From Acidobacteriota bacterium (GTDB taxonomy: Bacteria; Acidobacteriota; Terriglobia; Terriglobales; Acidobacteriaceae), in contig JAJXXG010000546.1 of the NCBI GenBank assembly GCA_021781255.1, positions 1 to 17,583 on the forward strand: a stretch of DNA of 17,583 bases, written 5' to 3'. Position 1 is the first letter of the stretch, and each line of letters begins with the position of its first letter. Below the pieces are notes generated by a model, which saw nothing but the letters and a program-made list of their open reading frames with translations, did not search any database and had not been told where the DNA came from. Shown one piece after another: positions 9,403-16,737 of this stretch. A program made the translations under genes and the position numbers.

Positions 9403-9409
9403 TCCTCCC
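9403..9409 (-). promoter_or_regulatory. Ribosome binding site that sets the hoxE start
   Basis: On the - strand GGGAGGA lies three bases before the GTG at 9399. It is the strongest Shine-Dalgarno match in the operon leader and decides between the short HoxE and the over-long open frame reaching 9729. Confidence 0.75.
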
Positions 9410-9496
9410 GAAGACTGATTTCGTGCGCAGAGCGTTTGCGCTACCGATCTCCACGCGTTCTCTACGCTAAGTTTGGAGTGCAGTGAAACCTTTGGT

Positions 9497-9514
9497 CCGT
9501 GACTGCTGTCACGG
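9497..9514. promoter_or_regulatory. CRP/FNR-like palindrome in the hox leader
   Basis: A perfect inverted repeat, CCGTGACAGCAGTCACGG on the - strand (7-bp arms, 4-bp centre), has the core GTGA-N6-TCAC seen in sites of the CRP/FNR regulator family. It lies about 106 bases upstream of the hoxE start, in the 248-bp gap between the permease stop and hoxE (9400-9647). That would suit control by an oxygen-, redox- or cAMP-type regulator. A weak sigma70-like pair sits upstream of it: TTGCAT at 9556-9561 and TAACGT at 9533-9538, 17-bp spacer. If that is the promoter, the palindrome would be just downstream and more likely repressive. The palindrome is seen; the regulator is inference. Confidence 0.45.
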
Positions 9515-9647
9515 GCCTGTGTAAGTGCAACCACGTTACGGCAGATGGACCGCAAATGCAATGAATCTAGTATGAAAACGGAACCGTGCGGGCAGGAGCC
9601 CAGGCGCATGGGAGAAAGCTGCGCGCAAGAGCCGACGCAACGGCAGT

Positions 9648-10415
9648 TCAGCCGAGCGAGGGCAGCCGGTCCGAGATGCCAAGCAGGAAGATAAGTCCGA
9701 TGCCACAGCTGTAAACGGCGCCAGTCCATGCAATGGCGTGATAGAAGAGCGGATGCTGGCCGCTGGCCTTGAATGCTCCGCCCATCGAGGCAGTCATCAG
9801 GGCGTTCATGGCTACCAGGCCGATGGCGAAGGCAGTGAGCCCCAACATGCCGCGCGAGGTTCCGCCGAGGTTGGCGGTAAGGAAGAAGAGCGCAAGCTGG
9901 CTGGGCGTTTCGGCTCCCACGCCGTGGAGCACGCCGATCAGAAAGACCGACTTACCGTTGTACATCCACTGGAAGCGCTGGGGGCGGGGCGCGTTGGGGT
10001 TGTGCAGACGGCGTAAACGCCAGCCAAGCCAGAGGATGCCGTTGATGGCAATGGCCAGGCGGCTCTCAATGCGGCCATGGCTGTGTCCGTGGGCGTCCTT
10101 GCGGAGGATGCCGGCGACCACGCCAAGGCCGAGCAGGATGAGGGTCAGGCCGATGATCCGCTCAGTCCAGTGGTCAATGCCCTCGGGAAGGCCGAGATGC
10201 AACTGCAGGACGGAGACGCCGAGCGCGGCGACAGTGAAGGCGTGGCCCAGCGCGTAGGTCATCCCTAAACGCATGCCGCTCCACCAGTTGCGCTGCACAG
10301 CGGTAATGTCAGAGATGGCGGCAAGATGGTCATAGTCGAAGCCATGACGCAGGCCGAGCAACAGGCATGAGCCCAGTGCGGCGTCCAATCTCCAATCGGC
10401 GAAAAAGGGTGTCAC
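9648..10415 (-). CDS. NiCoT/NicO-type nickel (or cobalt) permease
   Basis: Integral membrane protein of 255 residues with several hydrophobic segments. The metal-transport signature of the nickel/cobalt permease family is present: RHGFDYDH at residues 23-30 (H24, D29, H30 form the H-x4-D-H motif), then YALGH at 54-58. A histidine-rich loop (HGHSH, 109-113) follows a hydrophobic stretch. Later GVLHGVGAETPSQL matches the family's third motif region. It is shorter than HoxN-type permeases (about 330-350). The start is GTG at 10415 with only a poor ribosome site. A TATACT element lies about seven to twelve bases upstream, so a leaderless transcript is possible. Nickel is the likely cargo given the hydrogenase genes on one side and hypF nearby; cobalt cannot be excluded. 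Confidence 0.85.
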   Translation of the reverse strand: MTPFFADWRLDAALGSCLLLGLRHGFDYDHLAAISDITAVQRNWWSGMRLGMTYALGHAFTVAALGVSVLQLHLGLPEGIDHWTERIIGLTLILLGLGVVAGILRKDAHGHSHGRIESRLAIAINGILWLGWRLRRLHNPNAPRPQRFQWMYNGKSVFLIGVLHGVGAETPSQLALFFLTANLGGTSRGMLGLTAFAIGLVAMNALMTASMGGAFKASGQHPLFYHAIAWTGAVYSCGIGLIFLLGISDRLPSLG

Positions 10416-10488
10416 GCAGCCCAGTATAGAGCAGAAGGCGGGGGAGCGGGGTGCGATGAATCACGGAAATGCGCGTGACCGGGGCGGC

Positions 10489-11208
10489 CTACGGCGTTGT
10501 CTGTAACCTGTAGTCGCCGTAGTCGATGGTGACGACGGTGCGGCCGACGAGGAAGCTTTTGGACTCAGCGCGGGCGTGCGTGGCCATGGCATAGCCGCTG
10601 ACGTTGGTGTAATCGCGCATCATGTGAGTGGTTCCTGACCAGATGGAGGGATTGCGCGATGCGACGCCGTCGATCCGCGCGATCTGAAAGTCACCGGCAT
10701 CCACCCAGAGGGTTCCCTGAATCATGTTGGTTGCCTTGCGTTTGGGGACGATGTCCAGCGCCCAGCAGGCGCGGCCGTTGATGTGCTGGATGCCGCCTGG
10801 CCGGAGCTTCATGGCGTAGTTGGCGGTAGTAAACCAGGACTGGGCGACGTTACCCGGCAGGTTGATGGACTGCTCGTTTTCCAGCAACGGCTGAAGCCCG
10901 AACTTGCGGATAAGCGTAGAGCCGCTGAAAGAGAGAACGGCGTAGGTTTTGCCGGAGTCTTTGCGGTAGGTGGTGGCGACGAGCATCTCGGCGGCGGGAT
11001 GAGACTGGTCGGCGCCGCGGTAGACCCTGTAGTGCTCGTGCAGAGTAAAGCCTGCGACGTGAGTGACGCGGTTGAGAACGGCGGCGTCGATGTTGTGGAG
11101 AATGACGGATTCCGGCAAAAGCGGCGCCTGCGCAGGAGCCGGCGCGAGCGGCAGCAGGAGCAGAGTCAGCACGGCGCGATGTGTGAGCTTGTACGGGGCG
11201 GAAATCAT
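10489..11208 (-). CDS. Exported protein of unknown function (LolA/outer-membrane-lipoprotein-sorting-like)
   Basis: A 239-residue protein with a clear N-terminal export signal: basic start, hydrophobic core LTLLLLPLA, and an Ala-rich cleavage region ending APAQA near residue 28. The mature part is rich in beta-strand-like segments (for example TLWVDAGDFQIARIDGVA, and FLVGRTVVTIDYGDYRLQ at the C-terminus). That pattern recalls LolA/LolB-type lipoprotein carriers and MucB/RseB-like folds. There are no lipobox, catalytic motifs or membrane helices beyond the signal, and only one cysteine in the mature protein. The start ATG has GGAG eight bases upstream (11217-11220). It shares the strand with the permease gene 73 bases downstream and diverges from hypF. 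The fold assignment is a visual impression; the function is unknown. Confidence 0.7.
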   Translation of the reverse strand: MISAPYKLTHRAVLTLLLLPLAPAPAQAPLLPESVILHNIDAAVLNRVTHVAGFTLHEHYRVYRGADQSHPAAEMLVATTYRKDSGKTYAVLSFSGSTLIRKFGLQPLLENEQSINLPGNVAQSWFTTANYAMKLRPGGIQHINGRACWALDIVPKRKATNMIQGTLWVDAGDFQIARIDGVASRNPSIWSGTTHMMRDYTNVSGYAMATHARAESKSFLVGRTVVTIDYGDYRLQTTP

Positions 11209-11288
11209 GCGCGCATCTCCGGAAGACTAATACTGCCGTTGATTATGCGGCTTTTGCGCGGGGCATGCAGCTGTAGCTGAAGAAACGC
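11209..11288. promoter_or_regulatory. Divergent intergenic region between the exported-protein gene and hypF
   Basis: These 80 bases must hold the start signals for the - strand exported protein and probably for hypF on the + strand. I see the - strand ribosome site GGAG (11217-11220). I could not identify convincing -35/-10 pairs for either direction. Confidence 0.4.
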
Positions 11289-13670
11289 ATGCGCTATGCT
11301 GGACTGCGAGGCAGGCAGACGAAGGTGAGCGAAGCTGTACGCACGAATAGGGAAGAGGTCAGCGAGGCTGCGGTGCGCCGCAGAGTGCTGGTGCGCGGTG
11401 TTGTACAGGGCGTTGGCTTTCGGCCCTTTGTGTACCGGATTGCAACCGAAGAGGGCCTGGCAGGATTTATCGGGAACGATACGGGTGGCGTGACGATAGA
11501 GGTGGAGGGCGCGGCCCGGAACGTGGATGCATTCCTGAAGCGGCTGCGCAGTGAGGCGCCTCCCCTCGCGCGGCTGGACGCAGTGGACGTGGTGGACGCA
11601 GAAGCAACAGGCGCTGCGGAGTTTCGGATCGTTACGAGCCGCACGGATGGGCAGGTGAGCACTGGAATTCCGGCCGATGCCGCCACCTGTACGGACTGCC
11701 TGCGTGAGTTGCTGGATCCGAAGGACAGGCGCTATCGCTACCCGTTTTTGAACTGCACGAACTGCGGGCCGCGCTTCACGATTGCGCGCAGGATTCCCTA
11801 TGACCGGCCGCAGACCTCCATGGCACGCTTCAGGATGTGCGCGGAGTGCCAGCGCGAGTATGACGATCCGCGGGATCGGCGCTTTCATGCGCAGCCCAAT
11901 GCATGCTGGGCGTGCGGGCCGCGCGTTTGGCTGGAGGCTCCGGATGGAACGGAGATTGCGGCGGCAGACCCGGTTACAGCAGCCATCGAACGGCTGCTGG
12001 CTGGCGAGGTGGTGGCGATCAAGGGCATCGGCGGATTTCACCTGAGCGTGGACGCGACGAACGAAGACGCTGTGAAGCAGTTACGGAAGCGGAAGAATCG
12101 CTACGGCAAGCCGCTGGCCGTGATGGTGCGGGACCTGCATTCGGTGCGGCAGTTCTGTGATCTGCTGGTGGAAGAAGAAGCCCTGTTGCAAGCACCGGCG
12201 CGGCCGATTGTGCTGGCGCGGGGGCGAAGCGGGAACGGCATTGCGCCGTCGGTGGCTCCTGGAGTGCCTTGGCTGGGCGTGTATCTGCCGTATGCGCCGC
12301 TTCAGCATCTTCTGTTTGCAGATGAGCGCGTGCAGGCGCTGGTGATGACGTCGGCGAACCGCAGTGAAGAGCCGATTGCGATTGACAATGAAGAGGCACG
12401 AGCAAGGCTGGGCGCGATTGCAGACGTGTTCGTGATGCATGACCGCGAGATTTTGCAGCGATGCGATGACTCCGTGCAAGCCGTGGTGGATGGGGCGCCT
12501 CAGTTGATTCGGCGAGCGCGCGGCTACGTCCCACTGGGCGTGGAACTGCCGGTGGAAACCCCCGCGCTGCTGGCGGTGGGCGGCCACCTGAAGAATGTGT
12601 TTGCGCTGGCGAGGGGCCGACATGCGTATCAGAGCCAGCACCTGGGGGACTTGGAGAACTGGACCGGGCTGGAGTTCTTTCGCGAATCGCTGGAACACCT
12701 GATGCGCACGTTTGAAGTGGAGCCGGAAGTTGTGGTGCACGATATGCACCCGGGCTACCTGTCAACCCAGTGGGCCAGGGAGTGGTCAAGGGAACGGGGA
12801 CTGCGGCTGCTGGCCGTGCAGCACCATCATGCGCACGTGGCGGGATGCATGGGCGAGCATGCGGCGGAGGAACCGTTCCTCGGGCTGGCGCTGGATGGTA
12901 CTGGGTATGGCACGGATGGATGCATCTGGGGCGGCGAGGTGCTGGTGTGTACTTACGCGGATTTTGAGCGGTTTGCGCACCTGGAGTATGTGCCGATGCC
13001 AGGCGGGGAAGCCGCGATTCGCGAACCGTGGCGGATGGCGTTCGGCCATCTGCACGCCGCGGAAATATGCGGAACGGATACGGCGGTATGCCGACTGTTC
13101 GGCGCCAGCGAGCAGGATGTGCGCGTGCTAATGCGCATGATGGAGCGTGGCGTGAATACGCCGATGACATCAAGCTGTGGCAGGCTGTTTGACGCGGTTG
13201 CCGCAGTGGTTCTTCAACGGCACGCGGTGGACTACGAAGCGCAGGCGGCGATTGAACTGGAGGGCCTGACCATGGATGAGCCGGATGGTGCCGGCTATGC
13301 GATGGAGTTTGCGGCAGGGAACTGGACGCTGCAGGAGCCGATGCGCATGCAGGTGGCTCCACTGTGGCGCGCGCTGCTGGAGGATCTGCGCGCGGGGGTA
13401 AAGCGTGAGCGCATTGCGGCGCGTTTTCATGCGGGTGTTGCTGCTGGATTTGTGGAGGCCGCGCTGCGCGCACGCGCTGAGACAGGCATTGCGCGAGTAG
13501 CGCTGAGTGGCGGCTGCATGCATAACCGCAGGCTGGCGCGGCAGTTGCGCGAGGGACTGGAGGCGGCGGGATTTCAGGTATTTCAGCATCGCCGCGTGAG
13601 CCCCGGCGACGGTGGCCTTAGTTACGGACAGGCCGTGGTTGCAGCGGCGATGCTTAGGAAGGGAAGTTAA
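11289..13670 (+). CDS. hypF: [NiFe] hydrogenase maturation carbamoyltransferase HypF
   Basis: HypF uses carbamoyl phosphate and ATP to carbamoylate the C-terminal cysteine of HypE, which is then dehydrated to give the CN ligands of the NiFe centre. Up to 793 residues. Domains: acylphosphatase (about 30-120, with GVVQGVGFRPFV containing R45, and N63); two zinc fingers (C134/C137/C156/C159 and C184/C187/C206/C209); a YrdC-like nucleotide-binding domain (about 220-400); and a Kae1-like carbamoyltransferase domain with the metal-binding HHHAH near 511-515, LDGTGYGTDG and LSGGCMHN. All hallmarks are intact. The start is uncertain: ATG 11289 leaves a 28-residue leader before the family's usual N-terminus, while GTG 11373 has GAGG five bases upstream and fits family length better. 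The gene stands alone here, without hypABCDE. Confidence 0.96.
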   Translation: MRYAGLRGRQTKVSEAVRTNREEVSEAAVRRRVLVRGVVQGVGFRPFVYRIATEEGLAGFIGNDTGGVTIEVEGAARNVDAFLKRLRSEAPPLARLDAVDVVDAEATGAAEFRIVTSRTDGQVSTGIPADAATCTDCLRELLDPKDRRYRYPFLNCTNCGPRFTIARRIPYDRPQTSMARFRMCAECQREYDDPRDRRFHAQPNACWACGPRVWLEAPDGTEIAAADPVTAAIERLLAGEVVAIKGIGGFHLSVDATNEDAVKQLRKRKNRYGKPLAVMVRDLHSVRQFCDLLVEEEALLQAPARPIVLARGRSGNGIAPSVAPGVPWLGVYLPYAPLQHLLFADERVQALVMTSANRSEEPIAIDNEEARARLGAIADVFVMHDREILQRCDDSVQAVVDGAPQLIRRARGYVPLGVELPVETPALLAVGGHLKNVFALARGRHAYQSQHLGDLENWTGLEFFRESLEHLMRTFEVEPEVVVHDMHPGYLSTQWAREWSRERGLRLLAVQHHHAHVAGCMGEHAAEEPFLGLALDGTGYGTDGCIWGGEVLVCTYADFERFAHLEYVPMPGGEAAIREPWRMAFGHLHAAEICGTDTAVCRLFGASEQDVRVLMRMMERGVNTPMTSSCGRLFDAVAAVVLQRHAVDYEAQAAIELEGLTMDEPDGAGYAMEFAAGNWTLQEPMRMQVAPLWRALLEDLRAGVKRERIAARFHAGVAAGFVEAALRARAETGIARVALSGGCMHNRRLARQLREGLEAAGFQVFQHRRVSPGDGGLSYGQAVVAAAMLRKGS

Positions 13671-14188
13671 CCGGCGAGGCGCACAAGCTGCTCCGCCTCA
13701 TTGCGCGGTCCCAGGATGGAGATGCGCGGAATGCGGCCACGAACCATCGCGACTTCGTCGCAACGATGCAGGCGCGGGCAGTTCTGGCAGTCCTTGAATA
13801 TCTTGTCGGGCAGGTCGGCCTTGTCTTCCACGGTGCGAAAACCGAACTTGAAAAAGAAGTCGGGAATACGCGTGAAGAGGCAAACGGACTGAATGCCGTG
13901 TTCCTCGGCTTCTTCCAGAAGAGCGCCAAGGATGCGGCCGCCGGCGCCCTGGCCTTTGGCTTCCGGCTTGACGACGATGGAGCGGACCTCACACAGATGC
14001 GGGCCGTAGAAGTGCAACGCACCGCAGCCGAGAAAGACACCAACGTCGGACACCGCAACGGTGAAGTCGCGAATGTTTTCACAGATCTCAGCGAATGCGC
14101 GCTTCAACAGCGTTCCATCGCCGGAGAGCGAGTTGACGAGGTCGTAGACGTTGGAAGCGTCCTGGAGCCGGGCCTTACGCACCAGCAT
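13667..14188 (-). CDS. argA: Short GNAT N-acetylglutamate synthase (ArgA-type acetyltransferase)
   Basis: Single-domain GNAT protein of 173 residues, likely making N-acetylglutamate from glutamate and acetyl-CoA, the first step of arginine synthesis. It lacks the amino-acid-kinase domain of E. coli ArgA. The acetyl-CoA motif is ICEVRSIVV-like (E67-V68-R69-S70) followed by KGQGAGGRIL (78-87). FFFKFGFRTVE matches the GNAT fold. A C-terminal cluster, C134-x2-C137-x5-C143 followed by DEVAM, resembles the short ArgA-like family. The start ATG at 14188 has AGGAGG six bases upstream; longer frames to 14581 are only argH read out of frame. It overlaps the argH end by 14 nt. Its TAA shares the palindromic TTAA (13667-13670) with the hypF stop. 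Function rests on family and context. Confidence 0.85.
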   Translation of the reverse strand: MLVRKARLQDASNVYDLVNSLSGDGTLLKRAFAEICENIRDFTVAVSDVGVFLGCGALHFYGPHLCEVRSIVVKPEAKGQGAGGRILGALLEEAEEHGIQSVCLFTRIPDFFFKFGFRTVEDKADLPDKIFKDCQNCPRLHRCDEVAMVRGRIPRISILGPRNEAEQLVRLAG

Positions 14189-15587
14189 GGAGGGCCTCCT
14201 GAGAAAACGCTGCGATGCGCTCGCTGACGGCGGCAAGCGCCTGCTGGACACGGTGACGAGCGGTTCCGCCGATGACATCGTGGCAGTCCAGAGTCGCGGT
14301 GAGCGTGATGGCCGGAAAGAAGTCCTCGGCAAATTCGTCGCCAAACTGGCGCAGCTCTTCCAGCGTAAGTTCGTTGAGCTCCACGCCCTTCTCCAGCGCG
14401 TAGCGGACGGCGTTGCCAATCTTCTCGTGCGCTTTGCGGAAGGGCACACCCTTGTGCACCAGGTAGGTGGCGGCTGCCATGGCATTGAGATAACCGGATT
14501 GCGCAGCCGCAGACATGCGAGTGAAGTTGAATTGAAGTGCGGCCGTGAAGCGCGCCACAAGCGAAAGCATCTGCGGCACAAAATCCACCTGGAAGGCCGG
14601 CTCCTGCGTTTCCTGCATGTCTTTATTGTAGGCCAGGGGCAGGCCCTTGATCTGCAGCGTGACGGCCTCAGCAGCGCCGTGAATGCGCCCGACCTTAGCT
14701 CGAATCAGTTCTGTAAGATCGGGATTCTTCTTTTGCGGCATGGCGCTGGAGCCGGTGGAGAAGGCCTCCGGCAGAGCCACAAATCCAAATTCCGCGGTGG
14801 CAAAAAGGGTGATCTCTTCCGCGAAGCGGCTGAGGTGAATACCGACGAAGGTGAGCGCCTGCAGGTACTCCAGGATGAAGTCGCGGTCGCTGGTGGCATC
14901 CATGGAGTTGGGTGTGGGCGCAGTGAAGTTGAGTTCGCGCGCGGCGATGGTGCGATCGAGCGCGAGGGTTGCTCCGGCGACTGCGCCCGAGCCGAGCGGG
15001 CAGAAGTTAAGCCGGGCGGCACAGTCGCGCAGGCGCGAGGCGTCGCGAAGAATCATCTCCACATAAGCCAGCATCCAGTGCGCAACCAGTACAGGCTCTG
15101 CGCGCTGCAGGTGCGTGTAGCTGGGCATAACGGCATCGCCGGCGCTGCGGGCCTGATCAACGAGAGCTTTTGCCCATGCGAGTAGCGACGTGACGACGAG
15201 TTCGATCTGGCCGCGCACATAAAGGCGAAGATCGGTTGCGATCTGCTCATTGCGGCTGCGGCCGGTGTGAAGCTTGAGGCCGAGCGCTCCGATGCGCTCA
15301 ACGAGAGACAGCTCGACGAAGTGATGAATGTCCTCCGCCGAGGGATGATCGCGGACGGTGGCCTTGCCGGAGTCGGAAGCGTGTGCGGTGGCGATGGAGT
15401 CCAGAGCAGTGCGCAGGTCGGCGAGCTCGGCAGAGGTGAGGACGCCTGCGGCTGCCAGCGCTGAGGCATGCGCCTTGCTTGCTGCTACCTCCTGATCGAG
15501 AAGGCGCCAGTCAAAGACGATGGACCGCTGCCATTGTTCAAATTCCGCATCGAGTGGCTCGCGAAAGCGGCCGGACCACATCTTCAC
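14175..15587 (-). CDS. argH: Argininosuccinate lyase
   Basis: Cytoplasmic homotetrameric lyase of 470 residues that cleaves argininosuccinate to arginine and fumarate, the last step of arginine synthesis. It begins KMWSGRF as in the family. TGRSRNEQ lies at about 108-115. The fumarate-lyase signature GSSAMPQKKNP (about 277-287) carries the catalytic serine loop. Length is normal. The start is taken as GTG 15587 with GAGG seven bases upstream; ATG 15581 two codons later is the alternative, at poorer spacing. It follows argF by a 103-base gap, and its last codons contain the ribosome site and start of the acetyltransferase gene. argG, its usual partner, is not between argF and argH. Confidence 0.97.
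   Translation of the reverse strand: MKMWSGRFREPLDAEFEQWQRSIVFDWRLLDQEVAASKAHASALAAAGVLTSAELADLRTALDSIATAHASDSGKATVRDHPSAEDIHHFVELSLVERIGALGLKLHTGRSRNEQIATDLRLYVRGQIELVVTSLLAWAKALVDQARSAGDAVMPSYTHLQRAEPVLVAHWMLAYVEMILRDASRLRDCAARLNFCPLGSGAVAGATLALDRTIAARELNFTAPTPNSMDATSDRDFILEYLQALTFVGIHLSRFAEEITLFATAEFGFVALPEAFSTGSSAMPQKKNPDLTELIRAKVGRIHGAAEAVTLQIKGLPLAYNKDMQETQEPAFQVDFVPQMLSLVARFTAALQFNFTRMSAAAQSGYLNAMAAATYLVHKGVPFRKAHEKIGNAVRYALEKGVELNELTLEELRQFGDEFAEDFFPAITLTATLDCHDVIGGTARHRVQQALAAVSERIAAFSQEALHAGA
14195..14200 (-). promoter_or_regulatory. Ribosome binding site for the short argA-like gene inside argH
   Basis: AGGAGG on the - strand lies six bases before the ATG at 14188, within the last codons of argH. 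It sets the start of the acetyltransferase and implies translation coupled to argH. Confidence 0.8.
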
Positions 15588-15610
15588 TGGACAGCCTCAC
15601 TGTAGGTCAT
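15584..15610 (-). CDS. Possible 8-codon upstream ORF overlapping the argH start
   Basis: In the argF-argH gap an ATG at 15610, preceded by GGGGGA, opens a tiny frame reading MTYSEAVQ. It stops at TGA overlapping the argH GTG (GTGA). A ribosome ending here could reinitiate on argH, so it may act as a coupling or regulatory leader. The gap (15588-15690) otherwise shows an A/T-rich patch (TTTTGTAAATAG on the - strand) but no clear promoter or terminator. A frame this short can arise by chance. Confidence 0.25.
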   Translation of the reverse strand: MTYSEAVQ

Positions 15611-15690
15611 GATTCCCCCGATTTGTGGTTGCTGCAGGGTTCTTTGTCTGCGCAATCTCTATTTACAAAACTTGTGTGCTACGCATGCAG

Positions 15691-16737
15691 TCAGGCAAGC
15701 CCGTGCTCGCGACGGAAGCTCGGCGTGTTGGAGAGGCCTCCAAGCAGCAACAGCAGCAATGCCTTCTGCGCATGCATGCGATTCTCCGCCTGATCAAAGA
15801 CGATGGACTGCGGCCCGTCGAGCACAGCGTCGGTGACTTCATCGTTGCGGCGCGCGGGCAGGCAGTGCATGAAGACAGCGTGCGAAGCTGCCTTCTGCAT
15901 GAGCGCCTCGTTGACCTGGAAGGGGCGGAAGATGGGCGCGCGCTTGGTGGACTCATGCTCGAAGCCCATGCTGACGCAAACGTCCGTGTAAACCGCATCG
16001 GCATTTTCCACGGCGGCCTGCGGGTCCTGCAGCAGGCGGAGCTCGCAGCCGTTGGCCTGCGCGATGTCGCGCGCGATGGTGACGATCTCGATGTCCGGCG
16101 AGTAGCCGCGCGGCGTTGCCACTGTAATGTTGGCGCCGAGCTGCGCGCCGGTCAACATCAGCGAGTGGCAAACATTGTTGCCATCGCCAACGTAGGTGAA
16201 GTTAAGGCCGGTTACCGATCCGAAGTGCTCCTGGAGAGTCATGAAATCCGCAAGGGCCTGGCAGGGATGCTCAAAGTCAGAGAGCGCGTTGATGACCGGG
16301 ACGCGCGAGTTGGCCGCCATCTCCGTAATGGTGTCATGCGCATAGGTGCGCAAGACGATGACATCGACCCAGCGCTCGACGTTGCGCGAGACATCGGCGA
16401 TGGCTTCGCGCTCGCCGAGGGGCGAGTTGGTCTGGTCAACAAAGATGGCGTTGCCACCCATGGTGTTGATGCCCGCCTCAAAGCTTAGCCGCGTACGCAG
16501 GCTCGCCTTCTCAAACATGAGGACCATCTGCTTAGCATCGAGCGCGTGACGATACTCGCGCGGATTGCGCTTGACGTCGTGGCCGAGCTTGAGGATGGCG
16601 CGCACCTCGGAACTGGAAAGGTCCGAGATGGAGCAGAGATCTTCGCCGGCCAGGCGCGTGGCAGCGGCGAGAATGTCTGGGTCTTTGTACACGGGAACTT
16701 CGGGTTCCCGGCGTTCAACGGTAGTTCTGCTAGCCAC
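15691..16737 (-). CDS. argF: Ornithine carbamoyltransferase
   Basis: This enzyme of 348 residues makes citrulline from ornithine and carbamoyl phosphate. The carbamoyl-phosphate loop is FEKASLRTRLSFE (S79, R81, T82, R83). HPCQALAD begins at H157. The ornithine-binding DVCVSMG has D252, S256, M257 and G258. FMHCLPA includes the catalytic-site C292. About 30 residues precede the usual OTC N-terminus (DLCSISDL here). The GTG at 16737 has a perfect AGGAGG eight bases upstream and overlaps the end of argD by 8 nt, so the extension appears genuine. A longer frame to 16824 lies inside argD and lacks support. N-acetylornithine carbamoyltransferase is a less likely alternative, given the SMG motif and the argD neighbour. 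Confidence 0.95.
   Translation of the reverse strand: MASRTTVERREPEVPVYKDPDILAAATRLAGEDLCSISDLSSSEVRAILKLGHDVKRNPREYRHALDAKQMVLMFEKASLRTRLSFEAGINTMGGNAIFVDQTNSPLGEREAIADVSRNVERWVDVIVLRTYAHDTITEMAANSRVPVINALSDFEHPCQALADFMTLQEHFGSVTGLNFTYVGDGNNVCHSLMLTGAQLGANITVATPRGYSPDIEIVTIARDIAQANGCELRLLQDPQAAVENADAVYTDVCVSMGFEHESTKRAPIFRPFQVNEALMQKAASHAVFMHCLPARRNDEVTDAVLDGPQSIVFDQAENRMHAQKALLLLLLGGLSNTPSFRREHGLA

Noticed and set aside
9521..9539. Imperfect inverted repeat (GTAAC-GTG with CAC-TTAC) upstream of the CRP-like site
   Set aside because: The arms are short and need a bulge to pair. There is no T-tract and no known operator pattern, so chance is likely.
9400..9729. N-terminal extension of HoxE to position 9729
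   Set aside because: The extra 110 residues match no HoxE feature and overlap the permease end. The strong ribosome site before GTG 9399 gives the correct family length.
10423..10428. TATACT as a -10 box before the permease gene
   Set aside because: No matching -35 hexamer is found at 16-18 bases, and the element sits very close to the start codon. Kept only as a remark on possible leaderless transcription.
12019..13473. A 484-codon open frame on the - strand opposite hypF
   Set aside because: It is a Pro/Ala/Ser/Arg-rich low-complexity translation with no motif, antisense to the conserved HypF domains.
14189..14581. Longer acetyltransferase starting at 14581
   Set aside because: The added residues are argH read in another frame. 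AGGAGG before ATG 14188 marks the true start.
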